Origin: Flavobacterium frigoritolerans
Lineage (GTDB): Bacteria > Bacteroidota > Bacteroidia > Flavobacteriales > Flavobacteriaceae
Direction of reading: 5' to 3'
Length of the DNA: 64,000 nt
Assembly: GCF_025847275.1 (NCBI RefSeq)
Contig: NZ_JAOZEV010000002.1
Span: 62,001 to 126,000, forward strand
Under the pieces are notes generated by a model. The model was not told the origin of the DNA. It saw nothing but the letters and a program-made list of their open reading frames with translations, and made no database searches. The position numbers and the translations under genes were made by a program. Shown in pieces: positions 1 through 8,909 of this stretch. How positions within the stretch are numbered: the first letter of the stretch is position 1; every line of letters begins with the position of its first letter.

Positions 1-950
1 TAGGAGCACGTTTTGAAAGTTATAAAGTTCAGGCTAACCTAAATCATAATCAATATAAATTTGACGATGATTATATCACGCTATACCCATCGGCTTATTT
101 CACTTATAACCTTAATGAAAATAACACATTCCAATTTAGTTATAGCCGTCGTGTAGATCGTCCTAGTTTAGAACAAACAAAACCAATCCGTGAATTTTCT
201 ACCCCATTGACAACGTCTTTAGGGAATCCAGAATTAAGACCACAATTCACTAATTCGGTTGAAATAAACTACACTAAACTTTTTGGTAAAAGTACTTTTA
301 CAGCAGGAGTTTATGTAAGAAGCATCAACGATCAAATTAGCCGTACGCTAAAACCTGATGACAGTGATCCAACAAATCAGAAACAAATTATGACTTATGC
401 CAATTTCGACCGCAATACTGCGTATGGATTCGAAATGTCAGCAAATTACAAAGCTACAAAATGGCTAGACGTTCAACCGTCTATCGATTTCTCAAGTATA
501 AAACAACAAGGAATTGTTTTTATTATTGACCCAGTAACAAACGCTTCAACAGCAATCGATAAAAAAATTGATGCTAACTCGTTTAACGCTAGACTTAATG
601 CAAACTTTAAAGCAAATAAACGTTTGAGTTTCTTATTATTTGGATTTTACAGAGGCCCTGTTGATGGAATACAAAACAACAGTCACGATATGTACAAAAT
701 GGATGCTGGTACTCGCTACACCTTGCTAGACAACAAAATGACTTTAAGCTTACGTTTTAACGATATCTTCGATACTATGAAATATGCTTTCGATGCTACA
801 AACCCTTACCCTCAAAACGGAGAGTTTACATGGGAAAGCCAAACCGTTTATTTTGGTCTTAGCTACAACTTTGGTGGAGCAAAAATCAAAAACTTACAAC
901 GCAAGCAAAGAGAAGACAATACGAATAAAGGTGGTGGTGGAATGTTTTAA
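1..950 (+). CDS. Outer membrane beta-barrel family protein (TonB-receptor-like), 3' part
   Basis: The reading frame is open from the left edge (first full codon at position 3) to the TAA at 948-950, so the gene starts outside the window. The visible 315 residues alternate polar and hydrophobic strands typical of a large barrel. They contain the motif YSRRVDRPS (near position 140) and the phrase GNPELRPQ, both common in OMP_b-brl_3 (TonB-dependent receptor-like) proteins of Bacteroidota. The tail is rich in K, N and G and ends GGGGMF, also common in this group. Plug and carboxypeptidase-like domains would lie upstream and cannot be checked. The substrate is unknown. A strong hairpin terminator follows. 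Confidence 0.85.
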   Translation, partial: GARFESYKVQANLNHNQYKFDDDYITLYPSAYFTYNLNENNTFQFSYSRRVDRPSLEQTKPIREFSTPLTTSLGNPELRPQFTNSVEINYTKLFGKSTFTAGVYVRSINDQISRTLKPDDSDPTNQKQIMTYANFDRNTAYGFEMSANYKATKWLDVQPSIDFSSIKQQGIVFIIDPVTNASTAIDKKIDANSFNARLNANFKANKRLSFLLFGFYRGPVDGIQNNSHDMYKMDAGTRYTLLDNKMTLSLRFNDIFDTMKYAFDATNPYPQNGEFTWESQTVYFGLSYNFGGAKIKNLQRKQREDNTNKGGGGMF

Positions 951-997
951 TCTATCACACTAATTCGATTTTTTTAATTTTTGAATTATTTTAGTAG

Positions 998-1030
998 TAA
1001 AAGCCCAGAGAATGCCACTCTGGGCTTTTT
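998..1030 (+). terminator. Intrinsic terminator
   Basis: AAAGCCCAGAG pairs with CTCTGGGCTTT around a short loop and is followed by a T run. It sits between the convergent barrel gene and cutC and probably serves the barrel gene. Confidence 0.8.
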
Positions 1031-1151
1031 GTTATATATAAATTGCATAGATTGTCTAAAAAATGGATTACTTTCTTTTTTAATTATTTTTAAAAATCCG
1101 TTTTTATCCGCGTTCTCTTTATTTAGATAGCGTTTTACAACATGCCAAAAA

Positions 1152-1823
1152 TTACAACTTCGCTTTTAGAGCAATAATTTCTATTGCACTTGCAGTTTCG
1201 CTAGAATCAGTAATTGCAGATGAATGAAAAAAAGTGTTTCCAAGCTTTTCTTTTAGTAAACCTATATTCGTAGATCGAAGTCCTCCTCCTGGCATAATTA
1301 CTATTCTGTTATTTGCTTTTTGAACAACATCAATAAGGACATCTATCCCTTCTTCAACATTCTTCCCCTGACCTGAAGTTAAGATTGTTTTAAATCCACA
1401 AGTAATTACATCTTCCAGAGATTTACTGACATCGGTAACAACATCAAATGCACGATGAAATGTACAAGGAAGCGGATATGCTAAATTAACCAATACCATA
1501 TTTTGTTCTCTATTAACACTTCCGTCAGCATTGAGATTTCCAAATACAAATCCATCTACTTTGCAATTTTTATATTCGATTATACTTTCTTTCATTTCCT
1601 GAAATTCAGCATCGGTATAAATAAAATTTCCTCCACGAGGTCTGATTATAACATTTAAATCAATCGTTGCTTTTTCTCTTGCAGCCTGAACTAAACTTAA
1701 ATCCGGAGTTGTCCCTCCCTCTTTCATATTGACACATAACTCAATTCTATTTACTCCATTTGCCTGAGCAATTTCTACAGAATCAAGGTTAAAACACGCA
1801 ATCTCTAATTGACTTTTTTCCAT
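1152..1823 (-). CDS. cutC: CutC family protein (copper homeostasis)
   Basis: This 223-residue protein spans the CutC family TIM barrel: N-terminal LEIACFNLDSVEIAQ and NRIELC, then the signature IIRPRGGNF, a central FHRAFD and a C-terminal MPGGGLR. CutC proteins are linked to copper tolerance in E. coli, but their biochemical activity is unsettled, so the copper role is by family name only. Length is slightly below the usual 240-250 residues. The ATG at 1823 leads directly into the conserved N-terminus. It stands alone, convergent with the barrel gene. Confidence 0.88.
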   Translation of the reverse strand: MEKSQLEIACFNLDSVEIAQANGVNRIELCVNMKEGGTTPDLSLVQAAREKATIDLNVIIRPRGGNFIYTDAEFQEMKESIIEYKNCKVDGFVFGNLNADGSVNREQNMVLVNLAYPLPCTFHRAFDVVTDVSKSLEDVITCGFKTILTSGQGKNVEEGIDVLIDVVQKANNRIVIMPGGGLRSTNIGLLKEKLGNTFFHSSAITDSSETASAIEIIALKAKL

Positions 1824-1940
1824 TTTTAATTATACTTAAACAATTGTAATGAGCTTTGACTTAGGTTTATCCTAAGCGGAGACGAATGACTCAACCTGAC
1901 AATACGATGAAGATAAAATAACAATCAAAAACCGCAGTGT

Positions 1941-1963
1941 CACCCTGAGCGAAGTCGAAGGCT
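1941..1963 (-). repeat. REP-like repeat, left copy
   Basis: Read on the minus strand this contains CTTCGACTTCGCTCAG followed after two bases by TGACA. The same 16-mer and TGACA occur at 2441-2467 in the opposite orientation, so the two copies form an inverted pair around the broken GIY-YIG gene. Such short dispersed repeats are common between genes in many bacteria. Confidence 0.7.
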
Positions 1964-1972
1964 AATTTACTA

Positions 1973-2295
1973 CTAAATCTTCTTTTTATTATAATTTTTA
2001 AAATGAGTTTCGTTCAAACATTCCGAGAGTTTTTTCAAATCTTCCCAATTATCAGTTATAATAGCCTCTTTCTTCTTTCTACTCCAACCTTTTACTTGTT
2101 TTTCAAATAAAATAGCTTGATTTACATCATTAAACTCAGTACAGAATACTAACTCTAAAGGCCTCTTATAAATGTATAGCAATCGCTATTTAATCCATAA
2201 TTATGTTCTGTTAATCTTCTTTCAATATTATTTGTTACTCCTGTATAATAACTATTATCGAAGCATTTTAATATATAGACATAATATCTTTTCAT
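1973..2295 (-). pseudogene. GIY-YIG nuclease family protein, frameshifted
   Basis: An ATG at 2295 starts MKRYYVYILKCFDNSYYTGV, with the Y-V-Y(I) and Y-T-G-V elements of a GIY-YIG core, and runs 46 codons to a TAG at 2155. The rest of the family sequence continues in another frame: YKRPLELVF, FEKQVKGWSRKKKEAI and LKKLSECLNETH, ending at 1973. Joined, the two pieces give a protein of about 105 residues, close to the usual length of single-domain UPF0213-type GIY-YIG proteins. The shift lies near 2160-2180. It is either a real inactivation or a sequencing error. REP-like repeats flank the gene on both sides. Confidence 0.82.
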
Positions 2296-2320
2296 TTTAA
2301 ATAATTTTAATTGAAGCTAG

Positions 2321-2345
2321 CTTAGACTTCACTCACCTAGGCAAG
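2321..2345 (+). repeat. Degenerate REP-like repeat
   Basis: CTTAGACTTCACTCACCTAG resembles the 2441-2467 repeat (CTTCGACTTCGCTCAGCCTG) with scattered changes. Another weak copy, ACTCAACCTGACAA, lies near 1889. I read these as decayed members of the same repeat family. Confidence 0.45.
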
Positions 2346-2440
2346 CCTGCTTTAAAAGTAAGAAAAATAATTCAAAAAATATTGTTCTTGAAATTCTATT
2401 ACAATATTGAAATAAGTTTACTGTTTGCCAATTGGAACGT

Positions 2441-2467
2441 GGCTTCGACTTCGCTCAGCCTGACAAG
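2441..2467 (+). repeat. REP-like repeat, right copy
   Basis: GGCTTCGACTTCGCTCAGCC followed by TGACAAG is the inverted partner of the copy at 1941-1963. The rest of the 320-base gap between the GIY-YIG remnant and fabH holds a degenerate repeat copy, a terminator and no gene that I can see. Confidence 0.7.
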
Positions 2468-2475
2468 TGCGTATA

Positions 2476-2507
2476 AAAAAACCTATTCAGTACTGAACAG
2501 GTTTTCT
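2476..2507 (-). terminator. Intrinsic terminator of fabH
   Basis: The minus-strand RNA forms AAACCUGUUCAG / CUGAAUAGGUUU with one G-U wobble, then a run of T. On the plus strand the same position would be an A-C mismatch, so the hairpin best serves the minus-strand gene fabH, which ends about 110 bases away. Confidence 0.65.
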
Positions 2508-2616
2508 TTTAGAAGTATTTTTTAACCATGTAAGTCATTTAAGAAAATATAAGTTTAAAAACATTTCGCTTAGTGAACTTATATAACTTACATGGTTATC
2601 TCTTTATAATTTTAAA

Positions 2617-3624
2617 TTACCATTTGATGATTACACTTCCCCATGTAAATCCGCTACCAAATGCAGCAAGAACTACAGTATCTCCAGATTTAATTTTCCC
2701 TTGTTCCCAAGCTTCTGTCAATGCAATCGGAATAGATGCTGCTGTTGTATTTCCGTATTTTTGAATATTATTATGTACCTGATCATCATTCAATCCGAAT
2801 TTCTTTTGGATGAATTGAGAAATTCTCAAGTTTGCCTGATGCGGAATCAACATATCAATATCAGAAACCTGCAAATTATTAGCTACCAAACCTTCATTAA
2901 TTACTTCCGCAAAACGTACTACTGCATTTTTAAACACAAATTGTCCGTTCATATAAGGGAAATAACTTTCATCATTTGGATCATTATCTGCTAAAATATC
3001 TGTTACCCAACGCGCTCCCATTCCTGGTGCAGTTAGAGATAATTCTTCCGCATGTTGTCCTTCTGAATGTAAATGGGTCGATAATATTCCTTTTGTAGTA
3101 TCTTCTTCTCTGCTCAAAACTGCTGCTCCTGCTCCATCTCCAAAAATTACAGAAACTCCTCTTCCTCTAGTTGTCATATCTAAACCAGTAGAATGTACCT
3201 CTGAACCTATTACTAAAACATTTTTATACATACCTGTTTTAATATATTGATCGGCTACAGAAATAGCATATACAAAACCTGAACATTGATTTCTTACATC
3301 TAATGCTCCAACAGTTTTTAATCCTAAATCACGTTGCACCAAAACTCCTGGACCTGGAAAATAATAATCGGGGCTTAATGTTGCAAAAACAACAAAATCG
3401 ATATCTTCTTTTGCTACTCCTGAACGTTGAATAGCTATTTCAGCAGCTTTTACACCCATTGAAGTTGTAGTATCTTCTCCACGAATAATATGTCTACGCT
3501 CTTCAATTCCTGTTCGTTCTTGTATCCACTCGTCGTTAGTATCCATTATTTTAGACAAATCGTCATTGGTCACTACATTTGAAGGGACATAATATCCTAA
3601 TCCCGCTATTTTTGAATGATACAT
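2617..3624 (-). CDS. fabH: Beta-ketoacyl-ACP synthase III (KAS III)
   Basis: The enzyme condenses an acyl-CoA primer with malonyl-ACP to begin fatty acid synthesis in the cytoplasm. The 335 residues match the family length. The catalytic triad is visible: Cys114 in NQCSGF, His262 in PHQANLRI and Asn292 in YGNTTAASIP. The N-terminal NDEWIQERTGI is the usual FabH signature. Branched-chain primers would be expected in Flavobacterium, but specificity cannot be read from sequence. It is monocistronic, not in a fab cluster, with a TAGCTTTG -7 box upstream and a terminator downstream. Bacteroidota often carry more than one FabH paralog, so this copy may have a secondary role. Confidence 0.93.
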   Translation of the reverse strand: MYHSKIAGLGYYVPSNVVTNDDLSKIMDTNDEWIQERTGIEERRHIIRGEDTTTSMGVKAAEIAIQRSGVAKEDIDFVVFATLSPDYYFPGPGVLVQRDLGLKTVGALDVRNQCSGFVYAISVADQYIKTGMYKNVLVIGSEVHSTGLDMTTRGRGVSVIFGDGAGAAVLSREEDTTKGILSTHLHSEGQHAEELSLTAPGMGARWVTDILADNDPNDESYFPYMNGQFVFKNAVVRFAEVINEGLVANNLQVSDIDMLIPHQANLRISQFIQKKFGLNDDQVHNNIQKYGNTTAASIPIALTEAWEQGKIKSGDTVVLAAFGSGFTWGSVIIKW

Positions 3625-3656
3625 ATTTTTTTATTATTCGTTAAAAATTTGGATTG

Positions 3657-3664
3657 CAAAGCTA
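3657..3664 (-). promoter_or_regulatory. Putative -7 box of fabH
   Basis: On the minus strand TAGCTTTG matches the Bacteroidetes -7 consensus TAnnTTTG, 33 bases before the fabH ATG. No TTG element is seen at the ideal spacing upstream. Confidence 0.5.
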
Positions 3665-3895
3665 AACATCTTTTAAAAATCATGTACACAATTTAGTAAT
3701 TTTTTCGTAATTACCAATTTTATATATCATTCTCACTGGCTACATTTTAAGGTCACATCTTAAATTGAAAGAAAACTACCCTGTATTTAAAAAAAAATTT
3801 ATTGCAACACTTTTTCATTACTAGAATGTAACAAGTTTGAACTACTTTAGACAAATTATAACAATCTTTAACCATTAATTATAAAAGTTTCAACT

Positions 3896-6307
3896 ATGAA
3901 ATTAAAAATTATCTTATTTCTATTTTTAAATCTTGGCTTAGTAGCTTCTGCGCAAGAAAACGTAACGTATCAAAAGCCTTCTAAATCAATTTTAGATTTG
4001 GCTGATTACGAAAGAGCTCCCTCTGTATCAATGGATACAAAAAAAGAATACATGCTGTTAAGTTACAGAAATACTTATAAAACATTAGACGATTTAAATC
4101 AAGAAGAACTTCGTTTAGCTGGTTTAAGAATTAATCCTGTAACTAACATTTCTAGTACGGTAACCTATGTAAAAAATCTCAAATTGAGAAAAATTAGCGA
4201 TACCAAAGAAATAGAAATAGCTGGTTTACCAACTGACCCACAGATTAGTTATACTACATGGTCACCAAATAACAAAAAGATATTATTTACTAATACTACA
4301 AAAACCGGAGTTGAACTTTGGATTATAGATGTTCCTACTGCAAAAGCAACCAAACTTACTGATGCAACATTAAATGCTAATATAGGAACTCCTTTTAGTT
4401 GGTTCAACGACAATGAAACTATTTTAGTAAAAATGCTTCCAAAAAACAGACCTGCATTATTGGATGCTAAAAAAGACTTACCAACTGGTCCAATTGTTTC
4501 TAGCGCTGATGGTTCTAAATCACAAAATAGAACTTATGCTGACATGTTGAAAAACAAAAATGATGAGGCCAATTTTGAGAACATCATTACTTCTGAAATC
4601 TACAAAGTAAACATTAATGGTACAGCTACTTTATTCAAAAATGCAGCAATGTACTCTTCTGAAAGAATTTCTCCTGATGGAAATTATGTAATGTTGACAA
4701 CAATCCAAAAACCATTTTCATATATTGTTCCACTAAACAGATTCCCATCAAAGGCAGTAGTTTATGATAAAAACGGTACTGAAGTAAAAATAGTAAACGA
4801 AGTTCCTCTTTATGAAATCATGCCTAAAGGTTTTATGGCTGTCCGTAAAGGAAAAAGAGAAATGTCATGGAGAAATGACAAACCTGCAACACTTTCTTAT
4901 GTAGAAGCTTTAGACGAAGGAAATCCAGCTAATAAAGTTGAGTTTAGAGACGAAGTATTTCTTTGGAACGCTCCATTTAACACCGAAGCAACTTCATTGG
5001 TAAAAACACCTCAACGTTACAGTGGAATTATTTGGGGAAATGACAATGTAGCAATCCTTATGGACGAATGGTATGACACACGTAATACTAAAACTTATTT
5101 AATCAATCCAGCTGACGCTACTCAAAAACCTAAATTGATTTTTGATAGAAACTCACAAGACATCTACTCTAATCCTGGTAATTTTGAATATAAGAAAAAC
5201 CAATACAACAGATATGTTCTTGCTATAGAAAATGATAATGCTTTTCTTCTTGGAGAAGGTTTCACTAAAGATGGTCAATTCCCTTTTATTAGTGAACTTA
5301 ATCTTAAAACATTAAAAACAAAACGCCTTTATACTTCTTCATTTAAAGATAAAAAAGAAGACATATTAAGCATTGAAGATTTTAAAACAGGAAAAGTTTT
5401 GGTGCAAATTCAATCTAAAAATGATTATCCAAATTACTATTTCAGAAATATTAAAAAACAAAATAGTTTAACTCAAGTTACTTTTTTCAAAAATCCATTT
5501 GAAAGCATTAAAGATGTAAGCAAAGAGGTTATTAAATACAAACGAAAAGATGGTGTTCAATTATCTGGAACTTTATATTTACCTGCAGGATACGACAAAG
5601 TCAAAAAAGAAAAACTTCCATTATTAATTTGGGCATACCCTGCAGAATACAAAGATAAAAACAGTGCAGGACAAAGTAGTCAGAACCCAAATGAATTTAC
5701 ATTTCCTTATTATGGATCATTTGTATATTGGGTAACTAAAGGATACGTTGTTCTTGATGATGCCTCTTTTCCAATTATTGGTGAAGGAACTACAGAGCCT
5801 AATGATAATTTCATAACACAGCTTGTTGACGATGCAGAGGCTGCTATAAATGCAGTAGATGCTTTAGGATACATAAACAAAAAGAAAGTTGCTATTGGAG
5901 GACATTCATATGGAGCATTTATGACTGCAAACTTACTAACACATTCTAATCTTTTTGCTTGTGGAATTGCACGAAGTGGTGCTTACAACAGAACTTTAAC
6001 TCCTTTTGGTTTCCAGACTGAGCAACGTAACTACTGGGAAGTTCCAGATGTTTACAATACAATGTCTCCTTTTATGCATGCTGACAAAATGAAAACACCA
6101 CTACTTTTAGTACATGGTGAAGCTGATAACAATCCAGGGACTTTTACTTTACAAACAGAGCGTTATTTCCAAGCTATAAAAGGATTGGGCGGACCGGCAA
6201 GAATGGTAATTTTACCAAAAGAATCTCATGGTTATGTAGCCAGAGAAAACATCTTGCACTTACTTTGGGAACAAGATCAGTTCTTAGAGAAATACTTAAA
6301 AAACTAG
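3896..6307 (+). CDS. S9 family serine peptidase, glutamyl-endopeptidase-like (S9D)
   Basis: This is an exported prolyl-oligopeptidase-type serine peptidase of 803 residues. Residues 1-19 form a signal peptide ending ASAQ. The middle looks like a beta-propeller, and the C-terminal alpha/beta hydrolase carries the triad Ser671 (GGHSYGA), Asp744 (HGEADNN) and His778 (ESHGYV). The hydrolase segment resembles the S9D group (plant plastid glutamyl endopeptidase and bacterial relatives) more than DPP IV or POP. Cleavage after Glu is therefore a family-based expectation. The likely location is the periplasm. It is monocistronic, with a terminator directly after the stop. Confidence 0.85.
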   Translation: MKLKIILFLFLNLGLVASAQENVTYQKPSKSILDLADYERAPSVSMDTKKEYMLLSYRNTYKTLDDLNQEELRLAGLRINPVTNISSTVTYVKNLKLRKISDTKEIEIAGLPTDPQISYTTWSPNNKKILFTNTTKTGVELWIIDVPTAKATKLTDATLNANIGTPFSWFNDNETILVKMLPKNRPALLDAKKDLPTGPIVSSADGSKSQNRTYADMLKNKNDEANFENIITSEIYKVNINGTATLFKNAAMYSSERISPDGNYVMLTTIQKPFSYIVPLNRFPSKAVVYDKNGTEVKIVNEVPLYEIMPKGFMAVRKGKREMSWRNDKPATLSYVEALDEGNPANKVEFRDEVFLWNAPFNTEATSLVKTPQRYSGIIWGNDNVAILMDEWYDTRNTKTYLINPADATQKPKLIFDRNSQDIYSNPGNFEYKKNQYNRYVLAIENDNAFLLGEGFTKDGQFPFISELNLKTLKTKRLYTSSFKDKKEDILSIEDFKTGKVLVQIQSKNDYPNYYFRNIKKQNSLTQVTFFKNPFESIKDVSKEVIKYKRKDGVQLSGTLYLPAGYDKVKKEKLPLLIWAYPAEYKDKNSAGQSSQNPNEFTFPYYGSFVYWVTKGYVVLDDASFPIIGEGTTEPNDNFITQLVDDAEAAINAVDALGYINKKKVAIGGHSYGAFMTANLLTHSNLFACGIARSGAYNRTLTPFGFQTEQRNYWEVPDVYNTMSPFMHADKMKTPLLLVHGEADNNPGTFTLQTERYFQAIKGLGGPARMVILPKESHGYVARENILHLLWEQDQFLEKYLKN

Positions 6308-6325
6308 ATTTATTTTTACAAATAA

Positions 6326-6367
6326 AAAACCCGACAGATTTTAAAAACCTGTCGGGTTTGTTTTTTA
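6326..6367 (+). terminator. Intrinsic terminator of the S9 peptidase gene
   Basis: AAACCCGACAG pairs perfectly with CTGTCGGGTTT, followed by GTTTTTT. Confidence 0.85.
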
Positions 6368-6412
6368 TAGCGCTAAAAGAATTATCTAATTTCTAATTGA
6401 CAAATTTTCCAA

Positions 6413-7363
6413 TTAAAGATAATTTAAACTTAAGAATATTTCCTGCTCAAGAGGCAAATCAATTTCACTTTCAAAAAAAATCAATTGCCTTTTATAAACT
6501 GTTTCAATTAAATAGTGATTTCCTCTAAAATAAGTCCTTCTAATCTTTACTGGCAAGTTAGATTCTGCTACCATTTTTAATTGATGCGGATATACCAACG
6601 TTTTATGCATTTCATCTTCATAAGAAACCAATAAATGAGTAGCAACTTCATTTACTTCTCCAAAAAGTGACGCTACATAACGAGTCTCAGGATCTTCATA
6701 TATTTTTGTTGGATTGTCTTTAATAATAACTTCTCCATTTCGCATTACAATCGCTTCATCTGCAAATGACAAAGCATCTGTACTATCGTGGGTTGCTATA
6801 ATACAAGTAATTCCTTTTTGTTTTAAATATCGAAACAAATTTCGGCGTAAAGCATTTTTTCGAAAAGCATCAATTTGGCTAAAAGGTTCATCTAGTAAAA
6901 TCACTTCGGGCTCTAAAGCCAGCACTCTTACCAAAGCTACCCTTTGCTTTTGCCCTCCACTTAAGAGGTTCGCTTTTACATTTGAGAATTGCTCCATTTC
7001 GACCATCTCTAATAATTCTTGAACGCGCAGTTTTTTCATATTGGCAAAACCATTAGAAAGAAACTTGCCTACATTTTCAGCAACTGTTTCAAAAGGAGAC
7101 AAATCAAAATCCTGAGCCAAATATTTCATATAAGGCATTCCGGGAACCAAATTGAATTTAGGTCCTAAAATAGGCTTTTCATTATAAAAAATTTTACCTT
7201 CATTTAAATCATATAACCCGTATATTAATTTAAGAAGTGTACTTTTTCCGCAACCACTTTCGCCAATAATAGCAATGTTTTCTCCTTTATTTATAGTAAA
7301 AGAGACGTTTTTTATAACAGGCTTTTCGGTATACGAAAAAGAAATATCTTGAACTTGAAGCAT
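6413..7363 (-). CDS. ABC transporter ATP-binding protein
   Basis: A complete ABC ATPase. With the ATG at 7363 the protein has 316 residues: Walker A GESGCGKST at 34-42, signature LSGGQ at 134-138, Walker B ILLDEP at 155-160 and H-loop His192. About 90 extra C-terminal residues may be a regulatory (TOBE-like) domain, as in PotA/FbpC-type importers. A longer GTG-started form from 7390 is unlikely because that GTG overlaps a TATCTTTG promoter box. No permease or binding protein is adjacent, so the substrate is unknown. It is convergent with the S9 peptidase gene. Confidence 0.85.
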   Translation of the reverse strand: MLQVQDISFSYTEKPVIKNVSFTINKGENIAIIGESGCGKSTLLKLIYGLYDLNEGKIFYNEKPILGPKFNLVPGMPYMKYLAQDFDLSPFETVAENVGKFLSNGFANMKKLRVQELLEMVEMEQFSNVKANLLSGGQKQRVALVRVLALEPEVILLDEPFSQIDAFRKNALRRNLFRYLKQKGITCIIATHDSTDALSFADEAIVMRNGEVIIKDNPTKIYEDPETRYVASLFGEVNEVATHLLVSYEDEMHKTLVYPHQLKMVAESNLPVKIRRTYFRGNHYLIETVYKRQLIFFESEIDLPLEQEIFLSLNYL

Positions 7364-7389
7364 TGGTTGGCATTGAAAAATTGAGGACA

Positions 7390-7397
7390 CAAAGATA
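7390..7397 (-). promoter_or_regulatory. Putative -7 box of the ABC ATPase gene
   Basis: On the minus strand TATCTTTG matches TAnnTTTG. It lies 26 bases upstream of the ATG at 7363 and overlaps the alternative GTG at 7390, which supports the shorter protein. Confidence 0.55.
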
Positions 7398-7446
7398 GTT
7401 CCTTTAACAAAACTAACTGAGAGAAAGTTATTAAATTATATACAAA

Positions 7447-7477
7447 AAAAAGCTGTTTCAAAAGAAACAGCTTTTAA
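7447..7477 (-). terminator. Intrinsic terminator of the lipocalin-ompA operon
   Basis: AAGCTGTTTC and GAAACAGCTT form a 10-bp stem with an AAAA loop. The minus strand then has seven T. Confidence 0.8.
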
Positions 7478-7500
7478 GTTATTTATGTAAGATACAATGC

Positions 7501-8190
7501 TTATTTACCAGCTTTTGCGTCATTTACCATTTTGTCATTTGCAGTAATAGCAAACTCTACACGACGGTTTTGTGCTCTTCCTTCTGGAGTATCATTTGTT
7601 GCAATAGGATCAGCAATTCCTAAACCTGAAGTTTTGAAACGAGAAGATTTTAATCCTTTAGAAACTAAATATGCTTGCACAGAAGCAGCTCTTTGTCCTG
7701 AAAGTGTCAAATTGTATTCTGGTCTACCTGTGTTATCAGTATATCCAAAAATTTGAATATCAGTATCTCCGTATTCATTAAATACAGGAACTAATTTATC
7801 TAAATTTGCTTTTGCCTGTGTAGTTAATGTTGATTTATTAGTATCAAAACGAACAGAATTTTCATTTAGAGTTAAATGAATACCTTCTCCTACTCTTTCT
7901 ACAGTAGCACCTGGTAAAGCCTGATCAATCTCTCTAGCTTGCTTGTCCATTTTGTTTCCAATAAGGGCACCAGTTCCACCACCTACAGCAGCACCAATAG
8001 CAGCACCTAAAGCAGCGTTACCACCTTTCCCTAAATTGTTTCCTAAAATACCACCTATAAGAGCACCTGCAGCAACACCTATTCCTGCACCCTTTTGAGT
8101 ATTATTTGCATTTTTTACCGAATCGCAACTTGTAAAAAACCCTGCTAATACAAGTAAAGTACTCAAACCTAAAACTGTTATCTTTCTCAT
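7501..8190 (-). CDS. OmpA family lipoprotein with glycine-zipper segment
   Basis: A 229-residue outer-membrane lipoprotein. The signal peptide ends in the lipobox FTSC (Cys22). Residues about 35-83 are a Gly/Ala-rich glycine zipper (GALIGGILGN, GAAIGAAVGGG). Residues about 108-215 are an OmpA C-terminal domain with FGYTDNTG, NLTLSGQRAASV and the closing NRRVEF, which in this family bind peptidoglycan diaminopimelate. It should tether the outer membrane to the cell wall. It follows the lipocalin-like gene by 31 bases on the same strand, so the two are probably co-transcribed. Confidence 0.9.
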   Translation of the reverse strand: MRKITVLGLSTLLVLAGFFTSCDSVKNANNTQKGAGIGVAAGALIGGILGNNLGKGGNAALGAAIGAAVGGGTGALIGNKMDKQAREIDQALPGATVERVGEGIHLTLNENSVRFDTNKSTLTTQAKANLDKLVPVFNEYGDTDIQIFGYTDNTGRPEYNLTLSGQRAASVQAYLVSKGLKSSRFKTSGLGIADPIATNDTPEGRAQNRRVEFAITANDKMVNDAKAGK

Positions 8191-8221
8191 CTGTTTATAT
8201 TTTTATATGTTTTTTTTAATA

Positions 8222-8725
8222 TTAATTAGCTCTTTGAAATTGGTATGTTACATCCTTAACTTGTCCTCCAACATTAATATTATCAATTAATTGAAATGAA
8301 TTTTCAGTTACCCCCCCTACTTTTAATAAATATCCGTCTCTCACTTTTTTTGCTTTTATACCAGCATCAAGAATCTTAAGTACAAGCATACCTTGATTAT
8401 TGATACTCCACACAATCGGAGAAGAAAAAGCAGTACAACTAGATGATGCTAAAGCCATCGATCCTTTGTTATTATTTGAAATAAAATTCCAAGTACTACC
8501 AATAAAACATTTAGAGTCAGCAAGATCAAATGAATTTACTTTAATATACTCTGAACCCGGATAAGAAACATTGGTTAAAACCCAATTTCCTTTAATTGCT
8601 ACTTGAGTCGACTTATCAAGTTTTGTTGAAAGCGGTTCAGCTCCATTAGACGTGGTCGCTGTTGAGGCTGATTTGCATGCAAAAACCGTTACGGCTATTA
8701 TGCATATTAAAATAATTTTTCTCAT
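8222..8725 (-). CDS. Lipocalin-family lipoprotein
   Basis: A small lipoprotein of 167 residues from the ATG at 8725. The signal peptide MRKIILICIIAVTVFAC has a lipobox with the acylated Cys at residue 17. The rest fits a lipocalin-like beta barrel of the kind found beside OmpA genes in Flavobacterium: GNWVLTNV at the start, then STWNF, and TYQFQR at the end. An in-frame start at 8767 lies upstream of the -7 box and is rejected. The ligand is unknown. It is the first gene of a two-gene unit with the OmpA lipoprotein. Confidence 0.75.
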   Translation of the reverse strand: MRKIILICIIAVTVFACKSASTATTSNGAEPLSTKLDKSTQVAIKGNWVLTNVSYPGSEYIKVNSFDLADSKCFIGSTWNFISNNNKGSMALASSSCTAFSSPIVWSINNQGMLVLKILDAGIKAKKVRDGYLLKVGGVTENSFQLIDNINVGGQVKDVTYQFQRAN

Positions 8726-8756
8726 CGTTTTAGCAAATTTAAAATTAATACTCCTA

Positions 8757-8764
8757 CAAAGATA
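8757..8764 (-). promoter_or_regulatory. Putative -7 box of the lipocalin-ompA unit
   Basis: TATCTTTG on the minus strand, 31 bases before the ATG at 8725, matches TAnnTTTG and decides the start of the lipocalin gene. Confidence 0.6.
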
Positions 8765-8909
8765 CAATGCAAAAAAATTAAATTTGTTTAAAAATTATTT
8801 TTTTTTCTTGCAGAATTAACACTTACGACAATTTGTCACTCCTTTTGCAATTGGTATTCTATTTGAAGAATCTGAAATGCATAATGTTAAACTTAAAATT
8901 TAAAAAAAT

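Noticed and set aside
207..950. Separate 247-residue gene starting at a TTG at 207
   Set aside because: The same frame is open to the left edge and codes for barrel sequence before 207, so it is the end of a longer gene.
1941..2467. Insertion sequence with terminal inverted repeats
   Set aside because: The inverted repeats enclose only a GIY-YIG gene, with no transposase and no target duplication visible.
2573..2994. Two plus-strand ORFs opposite the end of fabH
   Set aside because: Antisense shadows of fabH with no start context or family features.
8726..8767. Longer lipocalin start at 8767
   Set aside because: It lies upstream of the TATCTTTG promoter box and would put 14 residues before a perfect lipoprotein signal.
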